In this document: positions 9,992-20,581 of the stretch, in pieces
How positions within the stretch are numbered: the first letter of the stretch is position 1
How the letters are laid out: each line of letters starts with the position of its first letter
Source of the DNA: an uncultured Holophagaceae bacterium
GTDB taxonomy: Bacteria > Acidobacteriota > Holophagae > Holophagales > Holophagaceae
Reading direction: 5' to 3'
DNA: 64,000 nt
Assembly (NCBI GenBank): GCA_903913215.1
Contig: CAIWKE010000011.1
Span: 1 to 64,000 of the forward strand
Position numbers and translations under genes: made by a program
The notes under the pieces: model-generated
Databases searched by the model: none
The model's input: only the letters and a program-made list of their open reading frames with translations
Told to the model about the DNA's origin: nothing

Positions 9992-10633
9992 ATGTCCCTC
10001 TCCCCTGCTGATCTCGCTGGTTGTTTGTTGGAAGTGGGTGCGGTGCGGCTGCAGCCGCTGGATCCCTTCACCTGGGCCAGTGGTCTGAAGTCCCCGATCT
10101 ATTGCGACAACCGGCAACTCTTGGGCTTTCCCGAGGTGCGGAACCAGATCATTGAGGCCCTGGTGGGCGCCTCGGCGGCACTGAGGCCCACGCTCATCGC
10201 GGGCGCGGCCACGGCGGGTGTGCCCTGGGCGGCCATGGTGGCGGATCGCATGGGGCTGCCCATGGCCTATGTGCGCCCCACGCCCAAGAACCACGGCATG
10301 GGCCGCCAGGTGGAGGGGCCCATGGCCAAGGGGCACCGTGTGGTGCTGATCGAAGACTTGATCTCCACGGGCATGTCCAGCCTTAAGTGCGCGGAGGCCC
10401 TGCGGGCTGAGGGCGCTGAGGTTCCCGCGGTGCTGGCCCTCTTCAGCTACGGCCTGCCCCAGGGCGTGGCAGCCTTCCAGGCGGCTGAGGTCGGTCTGGC
10501 CGTTCTCAGCTCCTTCGAGGTTCTAGCCGCCGTGGCCGAAGCCAAGGGCCTTCTGGATGCCGAGGGCCAGGCGGCCCTTCAGACTTGGTCCGCAGATACC
10601 GTGGCTTGGAGCCGCGCCCGCGGCGGGGCCTAG
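9992..10633 (+). CDS. pyrE: Orotate phosphoribosyltransferase
   Basis: GLKSPIYCDNRQLLGFPEVRN...RPTPKNHGMGRQVEGPMAKGHRVVLIEDLISTGMSS; start MSLSPADL preferred over upstream low-complexity extension. Confidence 0.93.
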   Translation: MSLSPADLAGCLLEVGAVRLQPLDPFTWASGLKSPIYCDNRQLLGFPEVRNQIIEALVGASAALRPTLIAGAATAGVPWAAMVADRMGLPMAYVRPTPKNHGMGRQVEGPMAKGHRVVLIEDLISTGMSSLKCAEALRAEGAEVPAVLALFSYGLPQGVAAFQAAEVGLAVLSSFEVLAAVAEAKGLLDAEGQAALQTWSADTVAWSRARGGA

Positions 10634-10688
10634 GTATTGATCTAGAATTGCGCAGAGGCCGCGCCGGGTGCGCTGTTTGGGAGTCCCC

Positions 10689-11246
10689 ATGAAGCTCTAC
10701 ACACGCACCGGGGATGATGGCTCCTCAGGCCTCTTTGGCGGGGACCGCGTCAGCAAGTCCCACCTGCGCCTGGGGGCCTACGGCACCCTGGACGAGCTCA
10801 ACAGCATCATGGGCCTCCTGCGCCTGCACGCCACGCCCGCCTGCGCCACGGATGAGGCTCTGCAGCGCGTTCAGCACGACCTCTTCGTGCTTGGCGCGAT
10901 CCTGGCCACACCGGCGGACAAGCAGGCCCTCCTGGGCGCCCGCATGAGCACCCCCACCTGGGGGCTGGCAGACATGGAGCAGGACATCGACCGCCTCACG
11001 GCCCTGGCCCCGCCCATGACCGCCTTCGTGCTGCCCGGCGGCACCTCAGCTTCGGCCCACGCCCACCACGCCCGCACAGTCTGCCGCCGCGCTGAGCGCG
11101 AGGTGGTGACCCTCACCCAGAGCGAACCCATGAATCCCGTGGTGGTCTCCTACCTGAACCGACTCAGCGACTGGCTCTTCGCCCTGGCAAGAGCCGAGAA
11201 CGCCGTGGCGGGGGTGGAGGATGTGATGTGGGTGGCGAAGGACTAG
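10689..11246 (+). CDS. PduO-type cob(I)alamin adenosyltransferase
   Basis: MKLYTRTGDDGSSGLFGGDRVSKSHLRLGAYGTLDELNSIMG...LNRLSDWLFALARAEN. Confidence 0.93.
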   Translation: MKLYTRTGDDGSSGLFGGDRVSKSHLRLGAYGTLDELNSIMGLLRLHATPACATDEALQRVQHDLFVLGAILATPADKQALLGARMSTPTWGLADMEQDIDRLTALAPPMTAFVLPGGTSASAHAHHARTVCRRAEREVVTLTQSEPMNPVVVSYLNRLSDWLFALARAENAVAGVEDVMWVAKD

Positions 11247-11305
11247 GTGCATTCCACGGCATGCATCCCGCACCCTGAATGGTGTGAACGGAAAGAGAAA
11301 TCAAT

Positions 11306-11340
11306 AGAAAAGGGGAGGCCAGCTGGCCTCCCCTTTTCTT
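11306..11340. terminator. Bidirectional intrinsic terminator
   Basis: agaaaaggggaggccagctggcctccccttttct perfect inverted repeat. Confidence 0.88.
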
Positions 11341-11357
11341 AACTACTTCCAGTCAGC

Positions 11358-14300
11358 TTAGAACTGGAACTTGAAGCCCAGGCGGACCCGACGGGACTGC
11401 TGGTAGGCAAGGACGTTGCCGTAGTTGCCGTTGGCCACGCCGTATGACACATCCAGGTTCTGGTCGAACCGGGTGGCGGTGTGGGTGTTGAGGAAGTTGA
11501 AGATGTCAGCGCGGAAGGCGATGGACTTGGTGCCACCGAGCTTCATGAGGTACTGGGCGCTGTAATCAAAGGCGATGGTGTTGGGGGTGCGACCCTCAGC
11601 GCCACGGCCACCGGCAGGCAGTTCGCCGGAGTTGTCATAGTCCTGCAGGCCGTAGAAGGCGCTCAAGGGAGTGCCGGTCTGGAACTTGGCCAGGATGGTA
11701 CTGCTGAATCCGCCGTCGAAGTTGTAGGTGAAGCCGGCGTTCATGATGACAGCACGATCGTTGGGCAGGGGGCCCCGGGCGTACTGTTCCTTGCCGGTGA
11801 GACCGCGGGTGTCCGCGTGTTCCTGCGCGGCGAGATACTCAAGGGAGAAATCGTAGAGCGAGGTAATGTTGGGGTCGCTCTGGCCATTGTCGTTGCGGAA
11901 CAGGCCCTCGTAGTTACCCTCGAGGCGGGAGAGGCGCAGGTTGAAGAAGGCCGCGACCTTCTTCGAGCTGTAGTTGACGTCAACCTCGTAGGCCCAGTAA
12001 TCGCGCACGGGCTTGGGCCAGGTGGCCTTCGTGCCGCTGCCCACCAGGGTGGGGTCGATCTTGAGGGACTCAGCGGCAATGCCAGCGGAGTTCTCGCCGG
12101 GGTTAGCGATGTAGTAGGGCAGGTTGTTGCCGCCATCCACACCCATGTCTTCCAGGGCGCGGCCGAGGGAGCGGAGGATCAGGCGGTTGCTCACCGTCAG
12201 GCCTTCACGGACCTGGGTGTCCCAGCCCAACACGTACTCGTTGGTGAAGGGGAGCTTGGTGCCGGGCATGACGGGGGTGAGGAAGCCGGCGCTGCCCGTG
12301 TAGTGGGAGAACGCAGAGGCGTTGGTGGAATTCAGGAAGCGGTTGGAGACTGTGCCAGTGGCCGCGTTGGGCCCGTTGTAAGGGTTGGCGGAGATGATGC
12401 CGGTGCCGGACTGGATGGGGTTCAGCAGGCGGCTGCCATCGGCGGAGAGGTTATACCAGTCGGAGCGGCTGGCGCCGATCTCCTGGGAGAGGGAGCGCAC
12501 GGCCAGATCGAGGGGGACCTTCTCGAAGTACTTGCCGTAGAAGGCGTAGATCTTGTTCTTGCCATCGCCGGCGGGATCCCACGTGATGGAGATGCGGGGC
12601 GCCATGGCGTCGGAGGCCTTGAAGGTGTAAGTCTCCTGCTTGCCCTGCATGTCTTCCGTCTCCCAGCGGAGGCCGGCCTTGATGAAGAGGCGGTTGTTCC
12701 AGGAGTACTTGCCCTGGATGAAGTAGCCTTCCCAGGGAGCGGTGGTCTGCGTGAGGGGGGGCGTGAAGCGGGCCCGGCTGACACGGTAGTAGGGGGCGAG
12801 ATTGGAGGTGGGCGTGGTGCCGCCGTTGCCGGTGGCGTTTGCCACGATCAGCGCAGGGTTGATTACGTAGAACAAACGAGAGACGAGAGCGCCCGTGGTG
12901 TAGGCGCCGCCATTGGCGCCGCCATTGCTGCTGGCGGAGGTGGCACCGGGCACAGTCCAGGTCTGGGCCGTGTGGGTATCCACCTGGCCGGCGAGCCCCT
13001 GGTAGGCGAAGCCCCCCGCGTGCTCCAGCTTCTGGGATTCGAAGCCAGCCTTGAACTCGAAGTCGCCGAAGGTCTTGGTGACCTTGATGTCGAACTGACG
13101 GTTCTTATCCTCGGCCGTCTCCATGGATCCGGGGCCGCCGAAGACGAAAGCGCCGTTGTTGGAGTCGATGACGCGGAAGTGGCTGTTGGCGCTGGGATCC
13201 AGAACGGCCTTGAACTTGGACTTGGCCTGGGAGATCTGGGCCTCCACCAGGAGGTCATTGAAGAAGATGCCGTTGTACTTCAAGCTGGCATTGGTTCCGC
13301 CGTATTCCAGGCCAACCCAGGTAGTGGGATCACCCTGATAGTCACGGTTCAGCTGGGGTGCAGTAGGATTCTTGCCGGGATCACCAAAGACGCTCATCTC
13401 GAGGCTCTGGTTGCTGGCGACAGCCCAGTTCAACTTCACGTAGTAGGTGTCGGTCTGGCTCTTGGTGGTGGACTGGCGGCCGTAGAAGGCGCGCTTGGGA
13501 TCATCCTGGGACTTCTTGACTTCCTGGCGGATGGGGTTGTAGCCCACGAAGTAGAAGAGCTTGTCCTTGATGATGGGGCCGGCCACGGTGAAGCCGATTT
13601 CCGTGCGGCTGGAGCCGTCGAAAGAGGGTGCCAGGGTGAGGGTGGGATCCTGGATGGGGGGCACCTTGTCCCGGGACTGCAGGGCGTCGATGTCGAAGTA
13701 GCCGAAGACCTGGCCCTTGAAGGTGTTGTCGCCGGTCTTGGTGACGGCGTTCACGCGGCCACCGGTGGATCCGCCGTACTCGGCGTCCATGCCGAAGGTC
13801 TTCACCTGGACTTCAGAGATGAAGTCGGTGTTGATACCCGTGCCCAGGGAGCCGTAAGTGATGGAGTAGGCACCGTTGGCGCCGTAGCCGGTGCCGGTGG
13901 TGTTCACACCGTCAATGACGTAGGCGTTCTCCAGGCCGGAGGAGCCACCCATGGAGGGGTTGTTGGAGTCAATGCCGGAGCTGCTGACGCCGGGGGCGAG
14001 GTTCACCACGGACGAGAAGGAGCGGCCCAGGGGCAGGGCGGACACGGTCTCGGAGGAGAACGTGGTGCCGGAGGTCTGGGTGGTGGTGTCGATGACCTGG
14101 GCGGTGGAGATGACCTCGACCACCGTGCCGGCAGCCTTGGACATGGTCACGCGGACCGGGGTAAGTGTATTGATGGAGGCGGCGGCTGACAGCTTGGCAG
14201 CGGTCTCGTAGCCGGGGGCCACCACGGTGATGCTGTACTGGCCCGGGATGAGGCCCGAGGCCTTGAAGGCGCCGTTGGCGTCGGTCATGCGGACGATCTG

Positions 14301-14471
14301 GCCACGGCCGCCGTCCAGGATGACCTTCGCGCCTGCGACCAGGGCTCCGTTGGGACCGGAGACGGTCCCAGAGATGGCGCCGGTCGTAGAATCCTGGGCG
14401 TAGCCCATGATGCTGCTACCAGCCACCAAGGCCAGGGTGGTGAACCCCAACCGGTTAAAGATTCGACTCAT
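11358..14471 (-). CDS. TonB-dependent receptor, Oar-like
   Basis: MSRIFNRLGFTTLALVAGSSIMGYAQ signal; AISGTVSGPNGALVAGAKV; VAGPIIKDKLFYFVGYNP; terminal GFKFQF. Confidence 0.92.
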   Translation of the reverse strand: MSRIFNRLGFTTLALVAGSSIMGYAQDSTTGAISGTVSGPNGALVAGAKVILDGGRGQIVRMTDANGAFKASGLIPGQYSITVVAPGYETAAKLSAAASINTLTPVRVTMSKAAGTVVEVISTAQVIDTTTQTSGTTFSSETVSALPLGRSFSSVVNLAPGVSSSGIDSNNPSMGGSSGLENAYVIDGVNTTGTGYGANGAYSITYGSLGTGINTDFISEVQVKTFGMDAEYGGSTGGRVNAVTKTGDNTFKGQVFGYFDIDALQSRDKVPPIQDPTLTLAPSFDGSSRTEIGFTVAGPIIKDKLFYFVGYNPIRQEVKKSQDDPKRAFYGRQSTTKSQTDTYYVKLNWAVASNQSLEMSVFGDPGKNPTAPQLNRDYQGDPTTWVGLEYGGTNASLKYNGIFFNDLLVEAQISQAKSKFKAVLDPSANSHFRVIDSNNGAFVFGGPGSMETAEDKNRQFDIKVTKTFGDFEFKAGFESQKLEHAGGFAYQGLAGQVDTHTAQTWTVPGATSASSNGGANGGAYTTGALVSRLFYVINPALIVANATGNGGTTPTSNLAPYYRVSRARFTPPLTQTTAPWEGYFIQGKYSWNNRLFIKAGLRWETEDMQGKQETYTFKASDAMAPRISITWDPAGDGKNKIYAFYGKYFEKVPLDLAVRSLSQEIGASRSDWYNLSADGSRLLNPIQSGTGIISANPYNGPNAATGTVSNRFLNSTNASAFSHYTGSAGFLTPVMPGTKLPFTNEYVLGWDTQVREGLTVSNRLILRSLGRALEDMGVDGGNNLPYYIANPGENSAGIAAESLKIDPTLVGSGTKATWPKPVRDYWAYEVDVNYSSKKVAAFFNLRLSRLEGNYEGLFRNDNGQSDPNITSLYDFSLEYLAAQEHADTRGLTGKEQYARGPLPNDRAVIMNAGFTYNFDGGFSSTILAKFQTGTPLSAFYGLQDYDNSGELPAGGRGAEGRTPNTIAFDYSAQYLMKLGGTKSIAFRADIFNFLNTHTATRFDQNLDVSYGVANGNYGNVLAYQQSRRVRLGFKFQF

Positions 14472-14736
14472 AGAAACTCCTTTGGGAGGGTGCGGCGGGG
14501 GCCGCAAAAAACGGGAAAAAGTTCAATCGTACCAACCAGGGAGCCCCTCCAGGAGGGGGTCGAGGCGATTGACCAGGGGATGGACAAAGAGCGGACTAGT
14601 GTCGAAAGGATAGGACAGGTTCCCTGGACCTTACAATTTTTTTTTACCGCCCTCGAAAAACAACTGCCGCTAAATCAATTTATATAAACGATGACGGGGT
14701 CATTTTTAGACCTACAGGGGGCCATCCATGCATAAA

Positions 14737-14764
14737 AAAACGAGGCCCGTGAGGGCCTCGTTTT
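14737..14764. terminator. Intrinsic terminator downstream of TonB-dependent receptor
   Basis: aaaacgaggccc-gtga-gggcctcgtttt. Confidence 0.85.
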
Positions 14765-14782
14765 GGGTGGTACCGGGGTCGC

Positions 14783-17725
14783 TTAGAAGCGGAAGCCGGC
14801 GGACATGACCACGGTGCGGGGCGTGGCGAAGTTCAGGTAGCTGGTGGGCAGGCCGAAGCTGGAACCCTTGACCCAGGGGGAGTTCACACCCTGGCCAGCC
14901 ACGCCGTAGGTGCCGGTCGCGGCGGCGTAGGACGTGTTGAAGGTGACCACCTGCTGGTGGTTCAGCACGTTGCCGATGTTCAGCTTGCCGAAGGCCGTCA
15001 CGTTCTTGCTGCCCACCTTGAAGAGGGGGAAGTCGTGGGTGAGGGCCAGATCCAGGTAGGACTGAGCTTCGTAGACGCCTGCGCCGCGCGTCTGATCCTC
15101 GTACTGGGAGCCGCTGGCGCCCCACTGGGAGGACATGGCAGCGCCGCCGAGGCGGGCGCGGGTGATGGTGCGGGCGTTGCTGTAGTGGGCGCCGGAGTCA
15201 AAGCGGTAGACGAGGCCGATGGAGGTCTTGCCGTACTCGCTGAGGTAGGTGCGGCTGCCGGTGATGCGCGACCGGATGGGCTGGTGGCCCGTCAGGTAGC
15301 CGCTGGGGGCAGTGTCCAGGGGGTTGTAGTTGGTCACGCCGTTCTGGACATCAAAGTTGTGGATGCCTTCGCCGCGGGCGGGGCTGCTGGTGCCTTCACC
15401 CTCGTAGTTGCCCTTCAGCTGGCTCCAGGTGATGTTGCCCAGGAAGCTCCACTGATTGACGTTGTACTGGGATTCCAGTTCCAGGCCCTTGTAGGTGCGC
15501 TCGGCATCGGGATTGTTCGCCCAGACCTTGATGTAGACGGGGCCGGTGGCGGTGGCCACGGTGCCGTTGTTGCCGACACTGTAGTCGATGAGGTTCTTCC
15601 ACTTCTTGTCGACGCCAGTGACCTTTAGGTAGCCGTCGCCCATGGGGCCGAAGTTGAAGGAGAAGGCGTAGCTGGCCTGGACCTCGTCCGTGGTGGGAGC
15701 CTTCAGGTTGCTGGCGAGCTTGATGTTCAGCTTGGGGTCGTTGTAGTACTGCACGCCAGCGGGCGTGAAGTCGTAGTTGGCCAGGTTCTGCAGGACGGCG
15801 AAGCTCTGGGGGCCGCCGGGTCCCTTGTAAGCGTAGTCGATCTCGGTGGGGTTGCCCTGGCTGGTGACGGAGTTGGTGATGCCTTCCAGGACCTTGGCGT
15901 TGTAACGGGCGAAGCTGGCACCGAAGATGTGCTTGCTGTCGCCGTTCAGATCGTACTTCACGCCCAGGCGGGGGCTGAGGCCACTGGCGCCAGCCGTCTG
16001 GCTGCCACTTTCATTCTTGGCGTTGTACTTGTCGTAGCGCAGGCCGGCCTGGAAGTTCCAGTGCTGGTCGACGCTCCACTTGTCGTTGACATAGAGACCG
16101 ATGGAGTCGTTCTTGGCGGAGCCGGAGCCGTTCTGGTACGTCCAGATGGACTCGCCGAAGGCCACGCGGGCGCCCACGGTGGTGCCGGCGGGGTACTGGA
16201 GGGCGGGGCTCAGGTTGAGGCCGTAGACCTCAATGATGTAGCCCGAGGGGGTCTGGGAGTTCTTGGCCTTGCGGGTGCCCTCGTAGTAATCAACGCCGAA
16301 GTCGGTCTGGTGGCTACCGGCGGCATTCCAGAAGAGGCTGGCCTTGAGGTTCAGGGTCTGGTTGTCACGCTCGTCGCCGCCATCCGTGCTGTCGAAGATG
16401 CCGTTGTTGTAGTAGTAGCCGTTGTCATCGTTGTAGAAGGGGCTCTGACCGTTACCGGCGCCGCCTGCGGACAGGTTCTGGTGCTTCTTGCCGTAGCGCA
16501 GTTCTGTGGTCAGGTTGCTGGTCCAGGCAGAACGGAGCGCCATGTTGAAGAAGTCAGAGGTGCTGATCTGGGGAACCAGGGACAGCAGCTCACCGGCGGA
16601 GTAGTTGCGGTTGATCTGGTTGTTGGCATTCCGCATGTAGGAAGCCACCAGGGTGTGGTCCTGATTGATGGACCAGGTCAGCTTGGCCTGACGGCGAATT
16701 TCAGCCGAGGTCAGCGTGTAGCCGGCGTTGAGGCCAATGGCAGGATCGTTGAGGTTCTGGGCGGTAGGGGGCACACCAATCTTGGGGTAGTAGCCAGCGC
16801 CGGCGCTGAGGTCAGCGGCGATACCCGAGGTGGAGCCGCTGTTGGTCTTGAAGTAGGAACCCGCGAACCAGAGCTTGTCCTTGATGATGGGACCGCTCAA
16901 GTAGAGGGTCTTGGTCTCGTTCATGACGTTCAGGATCGCGGCACGATTCTGGGTGGGGGCGGTGGCATTCCAGGCGCCGTCGCTCAGTTCCCAACGCAGG
17001 GAGCCCGAGAACTCATTGCTGCCGGAACGAGTGATGGCGTTGATGACGCCGCCGTCCACATCGCCGTACTCGGCGGACATGGCACCGGTGACGACCTGGG
17101 TCTCTTCGATGGAGTCGTCGATGAGGGTGACGCCGCGGTTGTTGTAGGCGTTGTCAGCGATGTTCTGGCCGTCCAGCAGGTAGAGGTTGCCAGAGGTCTG
17201 GGCACCACGGATCTGGACGCGGCCGCCGACGCCGACGGTGACGCCGGGGGTGAGGAGGGCGACGCCTTCCATCGTGCGGGCGTTGGGCAGCATGTCGACG
17301 TTGTCGGCACGGTAGTTGGTGGCGGTCTTGATGTCCGTCTTGTCCACAGCGGGAGCGGCGGCGATCACTTCAACCACAGCGCCGCCAACCTTGGTGAGGG
17401 TCACCTTGGGGCTGAAGGTCTGGTCGATTCCGATCTGCTCGTTGATCTTGCGGGTCTCGAGGCCATCCTTGGTGTACTGGATGGTGTAGTAGCCGGGAGG
17501 CAGCAGGCGGGCGATGAATTTGCCGCTCACGTCCGTGGTGTAGGTGCGCACGCCCTGGAGGGCGGGGGAGCTGAGGCGGACAACCACACCAGCGAGGGGA
17601 GCGCCAGCGGCGTCCACGACCGTGCCAGTGATATTGGCGGTCTGGGTGCCCTGAGAGTAAAGAGCAGCCCCGCCCAGGGCGATGAGGGCCGTGATGCGGC
17701 CCAGGCGGTTGTTCAAGAGATGCAT
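14783..17725 (-). CDS. TonB-dependent receptor with carboxypeptidase regulatory-like domain
   Basis: MHLLNNRLGRITALIALGGAALYSQGTQTANITGTVVDAAGAPLAGV...; LYLLDGQNIADNAYNNRG; paralogue of 22418-25351. Confidence 0.92.
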   Translation of the reverse strand: MHLLNNRLGRITALIALGGAALYSQGTQTANITGTVVDAAGAPLAGVVVRLSSPALQGVRTYTTDVSGKFIARLLPPGYYTIQYTKDGLETRKINEQIGIDQTFSPKVTLTKVGGAVVEVIAAAPAVDKTDIKTATNYRADNVDMLPNARTMEGVALLTPGVTVGVGGRVQIRGAQTSGNLYLLDGQNIADNAYNNRGVTLIDDSIEETQVVTGAMSAEYGDVDGGVINAITRSGSNEFSGSLRWELSDGAWNATAPTQNRAAILNVMNETKTLYLSGPIIKDKLWFAGSYFKTNSGSTSGIAADLSAGAGYYPKIGVPPTAQNLNDPAIGLNAGYTLTSAEIRRQAKLTWSINQDHTLVASYMRNANNQINRNYSAGELLSLVPQISTSDFFNMALRSAWTSNLTTELRYGKKHQNLSAGGAGNGQSPFYNDDNGYYYNNGIFDSTDGGDERDNQTLNLKASLFWNAAGSHQTDFGVDYYEGTRKAKNSQTPSGYIIEVYGLNLSPALQYPAGTTVGARVAFGESIWTYQNGSGSAKNDSIGLYVNDKWSVDQHWNFQAGLRYDKYNAKNESGSQTAGASGLSPRLGVKYDLNGDSKHIFGASFARYNAKVLEGITNSVTSQGNPTEIDYAYKGPGGPQSFAVLQNLANYDFTPAGVQYYNDPKLNIKLASNLKAPTTDEVQASYAFSFNFGPMGDGYLKVTGVDKKWKNLIDYSVGNNGTVATATGPVYIKVWANNPDAERTYKGLELESQYNVNQWSFLGNITWSQLKGNYEGEGTSSPARGEGIHNFDVQNGVTNYNPLDTAPSGYLTGHQPIRSRITGSRTYLSEYGKTSIGLVYRFDSGAHYSNARTITRARLGGAAMSSQWGASGSQYEDQTRGAGVYEAQSYLDLALTHDFPLFKVGSKNVTAFGKLNIGNVLNHQQVVTFNTSYAAATGTYGVAGQGVNSPWVKGSSFGLPTSYLNFATPRTVVMSAGFRF

Positions 17726-18193
17726 AGCATCCTCCAAAAGGTCGGGACGGGTAGTAGGGGGGGGTCCCGAAGGGAAAAGCGGCATTCAATCCGGGACGGG
17801 AATTGAGTCCTCAACGGCGGAAGAATTTTTTATAAATTCATGCCGGGATTGAAATGGGGTTGGGAAAGAGCTTTGGGACGAACGGGTAACAATACCAGGG
17901 GGGACAAGGAGATTTTGTAAGATTAACGAAATGTCAGGGAACTAAGTTCCCTGGATCGGCACCTGACTGGCCCGAATATCGTCCATATTTCGTCACTTTT
18001 CTCCAGCTCAGCCGCGATTACACGCTCCTAGCCCAGCTTTTAGGCCTGGACTTGATCGAAAAGGTGCGTCCGGAGGTGGTGGTCTGCGGTAGCAGTAGGG
18101 GATCGGGGTATTCTTGATCCAGGTTCCTGAATGTCCCAAGGCCCAAGAAACAGCGATCGAATTCGATGACGGGATTCACCTTTAGGGTAGCGC

Positions 18194-19498
18194 TCAGCAA
18201 CCTATGCTGCCGAGCAACCACCCCTTCGCCTCGGCTGCCACCTCGCTCCAAGCCACCGTATCCTGGTAAAAAGCCGTGTTCACCTTGGCGCCTGTTTTGG
18301 CGTAGACGGTGAAAAGGGGATCACCCTTGTGCACCTTCTGCCCAACGGTCACCCGTACGCGGATGCCCACGCCCAGGTCCAGGACGTCGTTGCGATCCCG
18401 GCGCCCAGCGCCCAGGTCCATGGCGAGGATGCCCAGGGCGCGGCCGTCCATGGCGCAGATGTAGCCGTCGCGGGGGGCCAGTACCTCCAGGGCCTGTCCG
18501 GGCTGGGGCAGGCGGCTGAAGTCATCAAGGGCCGCGGCATCGCCGCCATTGAGCACCACAAAACGGCGCAGGGTGTCCAGGGCGGAGCCATCCTGGATGC
18601 TGGTCTGCACCCGAGCCAGGGCCTGTTCCAGCGTGCAGGCCACGCCGCCCATGATCAGCATCTCGGCGGCTAGGCGGAAGCTCATCTGGGCCAACTCAGA
18701 ATCGCCGTGCTCGCCGCGCAGGATCTCCACGGACTCCATGACCTCCAGCGCGTTCCCGATGGCCCAGCCCAGGGGGGCGTCCATGCGGGTGATGAGGGCG
18801 CGGATCTGCATGCCGTGGGCGCCGCCCACATCCACCATGCTCTGGGCCAGGGTGGTGGAGTCCTCCAGGGTCTTCATGAAGGCCGTGGGGCCGCACTTCA
18901 CGTCCAGCACCAGGGCGTCAGCGCCGCCCGCCAGCTTCTTGGACATGATGCTGGCGGTGATGAGAGGGATGCTCTCCACGGTGGCGGTGATGTCGCGCAG
19001 GGCGTAGAGCTTCTTGTCCGCCGGGGCGATGTCGGTGGTCTGGGCGGAGTTGGCGAAGCGGGTCTCAGCCAGGCTGCGCAAGAATTCCGCCTCACTCAGC
19101 TCGACCTTGAGGCCGGGGATGGCCGCGAACTTGTCCACGGTGCCGCCGGTGTGGCCCAGGCCGCGTCCGCTGAACATGGGGCAGGGCACGCCACAGGCCG
19201 CCACGATGGGCCCCAGGATGAGGGTGGTCTTATCGCCCACGCCGCCGGTGCTGTGCTTGTCCACCTTGAGGCCGGGCACGGAAGACAGATCCAGGCGCTT
19301 GCCGGAGTCGCGCATGGCCAGGGTGAGGGCCAGGGTCTCCTCAGTGGTCATGCCGCGCCAGCAGGTGGCCATGAGCAGCGAGGCGCTCTGCTCATCAGGG
19401 ATGCTGCCGTCGGCGGCGCCCTTCACCCAGAAGGCAATCTGCTCGGGAGACAGGGCTCCGCCCAGCTTCTTGGTGTAGATCAGGTCGTACATCCGCAT
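18194..19498 (-). CDS. Thymidine / pyrimidine-nucleoside phosphorylase
   Basis: MRMYDLIYTKKLGGALSPEQIAFWVKG...VDKHSTGGVGDKTTLILGPIVAACGVPCPMFSGRGLGHTGGTVDK. Confidence 0.95.
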   Translation of the reverse strand: MRMYDLIYTKKLGGALSPEQIAFWVKGAADGSIPDEQSASLLMATCWRGMTTEETLALTLAMRDSGKRLDLSSVPGLKVDKHSTGGVGDKTTLILGPIVAACGVPCPMFSGRGLGHTGGTVDKFAAIPGLKVELSEAEFLRSLAETRFANSAQTTDIAPADKKLYALRDITATVESIPLITASIMSKKLAGGADALVLDVKCGPTAFMKTLEDSTTLAQSMVDVGGAHGMQIRALITRMDAPLGWAIGNALEVMESVEILRGEHGDSELAQMSFRLAAEMLIMGGVACTLEQALARVQTSIQDGSALDTLRRFVVLNGGDAAALDDFSRLPQPGQALEVLAPRDGYICAMDGRALGILAMDLGAGRRDRNDVLDLGVGIRVRVTVGQKVHKGDPLFTVYAKTGAKVNTAFYQDTVAWSEVAAEAKGWLLGSIGC

Positions 19499-19522
19499 GG
19501 GATGACTCCTCTATGTGTGAGT

Positions 19523-20203
19523 TCAGATGCTCTGCAGGCGGGCTTCCAGGGCGGCAGCATCCCCGCGGCCCTTGAAGCGGGCCTTGTATTCCGCCAGGTC
19601 CTTGAGAGCCTGGGAGCGGTCCGAGGCCAGGGCATCGGCATCAAATTGGGCGGCCCAGTAGGCCTCAGCCCAGGCTTCGCCCGGGGTGGCCTTGGCGCGG
19701 AGGGGATCGAGCTGCGTGCGGGCCTCCTGGGTCTGACCCAGGGCGATGGCGCGCTGAGCCAGACGAATCTGGCCCCAGGCATCTTCAGCCTTGGTGGGGG
19801 CAGCGCCCTTGCCATCCAGGGCCAGGCGCCAGCTGGCCAACAGGCCGGCGGTGATCTCCCTGCGGGAGGAGGGCGCAGCGGTGACCAGAGCCTCTAAGCG
19901 GGGCAGGCGCTCACGCATGCGCTTCTCGGCTTCGGGGACGGCCACCGGGGTGACACCGTCGCCCTCAACTTCCATGACCAGGGCTGAGAGGGCGCTCTCA
20001 TGCTTCTCGGCGGTGGAAGTCTGCCAAGCATTCCAGGCACCGAAGAGGATGCCGACGACCACGACGGAGGTGATGCCGATGAGGATGGGCTTCAACAGTC
20101 CGCCATCCTCCTCCTGCCCCTGGCCAAGCTTGGTCTGGAAGTGGGCCAAGCTCTGCGCGGGCTTCTGGACCTGGATCTCACGATGACTGCTGGGACGTGC
20201 CAT
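19523..20203 (-). CDS. Single-pass membrane protein, tetratricopeptide/YfgM-like hypothetical
   Basis: MARPSSHREIQVQ...LLKPILIGITSVVVVGILFGAWNAWQTST, then helical repeats; start at 20203 avoids overlap with the tRNA. Confidence 0.65.
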   Translation of the reverse strand: MARPSSHREIQVQKPAQSLAHFQTKLGQGQEEDGGLLKPILIGITSVVVVGILFGAWNAWQTSTAEKHESALSALVMEVEGDGVTPVAVPEAEKRMRERLPRLEALVTAAPSSRREITAGLLASWRLALDGKGAAPTKAEDAWGQIRLAQRAIALGQTQEARTQLDPLRAKATPGEAWAEAYWAAQFDADALASDRSQALKDLAEYKARFKGRGDAAALEARLQSI

Positions 20204-20310
20204 GACGAACCTCGGCTGAACGAAGAATGCACCAAACCATTGAGGATGCACCAATCCGTCCATTCCTGGCACTTGAAAATGCGCCTCCGCCTGATATCCT
20301 TGTCCTTCCT

Positions 20311-20386
20311 GCCTGGGTAGCTCAGTTGGTAGAGCAATGGATTGAAAATCCATGTGTCGGCGGTTCGATTCCGTCTCCAGGCACCA
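20311..20386 (+). tRNA. tRNA-Phe (anticodon GAA), CCA encoded
   Basis: gcctgggtagctcagttggtagagcaatggattgaaaatccatgtgtcggcggttcgattccgtctccaggcacca; anticodon arm atgga-ttgaaaa-tccat. Confidence 0.97.
20336..20386 (+). repeat. attL: 51-bp direct repeat (3' part of intact tRNA-Phe)
   Basis: aatggattgaaaatccatgtgtcggcggttcgattccgtctccaggcacca, identical to 45950-46000. Confidence 0.95.
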
Positions 20387-20402
20387 GTAACCACGCACTT
20401 CT

Positions 20403-20429
20403 AGCCCCGGCAACCAACCGGGGCTTTTT
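20403..20429 (+). terminator. Island-supplied terminator downstream of tRNA-Phe
   Basis: agccccgg-caaccaa-ccggggct followed by tttt. Confidence 0.8.
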
Positions 20430-20437
20430 GCTACTAC

Positions 20438-20459
20438 GCCACTTTGGCGCCACTTTGGC
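20438..20459. repeat. Tandem 11-bp repeat (possible integrase arm-type site)
   Basis: gccactttggc gccactttggc, just inside attL. Confidence 0.4.
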
Positions 20460-20581
20460 TCCGTACGCCTAACCACCACCCATCAAGGAGGGAGGCCGGT
20501 CGCCTTGTGGGACTTCGGGAGCGCTCAATCCTGTCGCCCCTGAAAACCCCGTTCAACCGATCAGGCAGCGATGAGGGCCTA

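Noticed and set aside
11481-14189. 902-aa plus-strand ORF
   Set aside because: Antisense to the receptor at 11358-14471; no family motifs, low-complexity GVxG composition.
15929-17806. 625-aa plus-strand ORF
   Set aside because: Antisense shadow of the receptor at 14783-17725.
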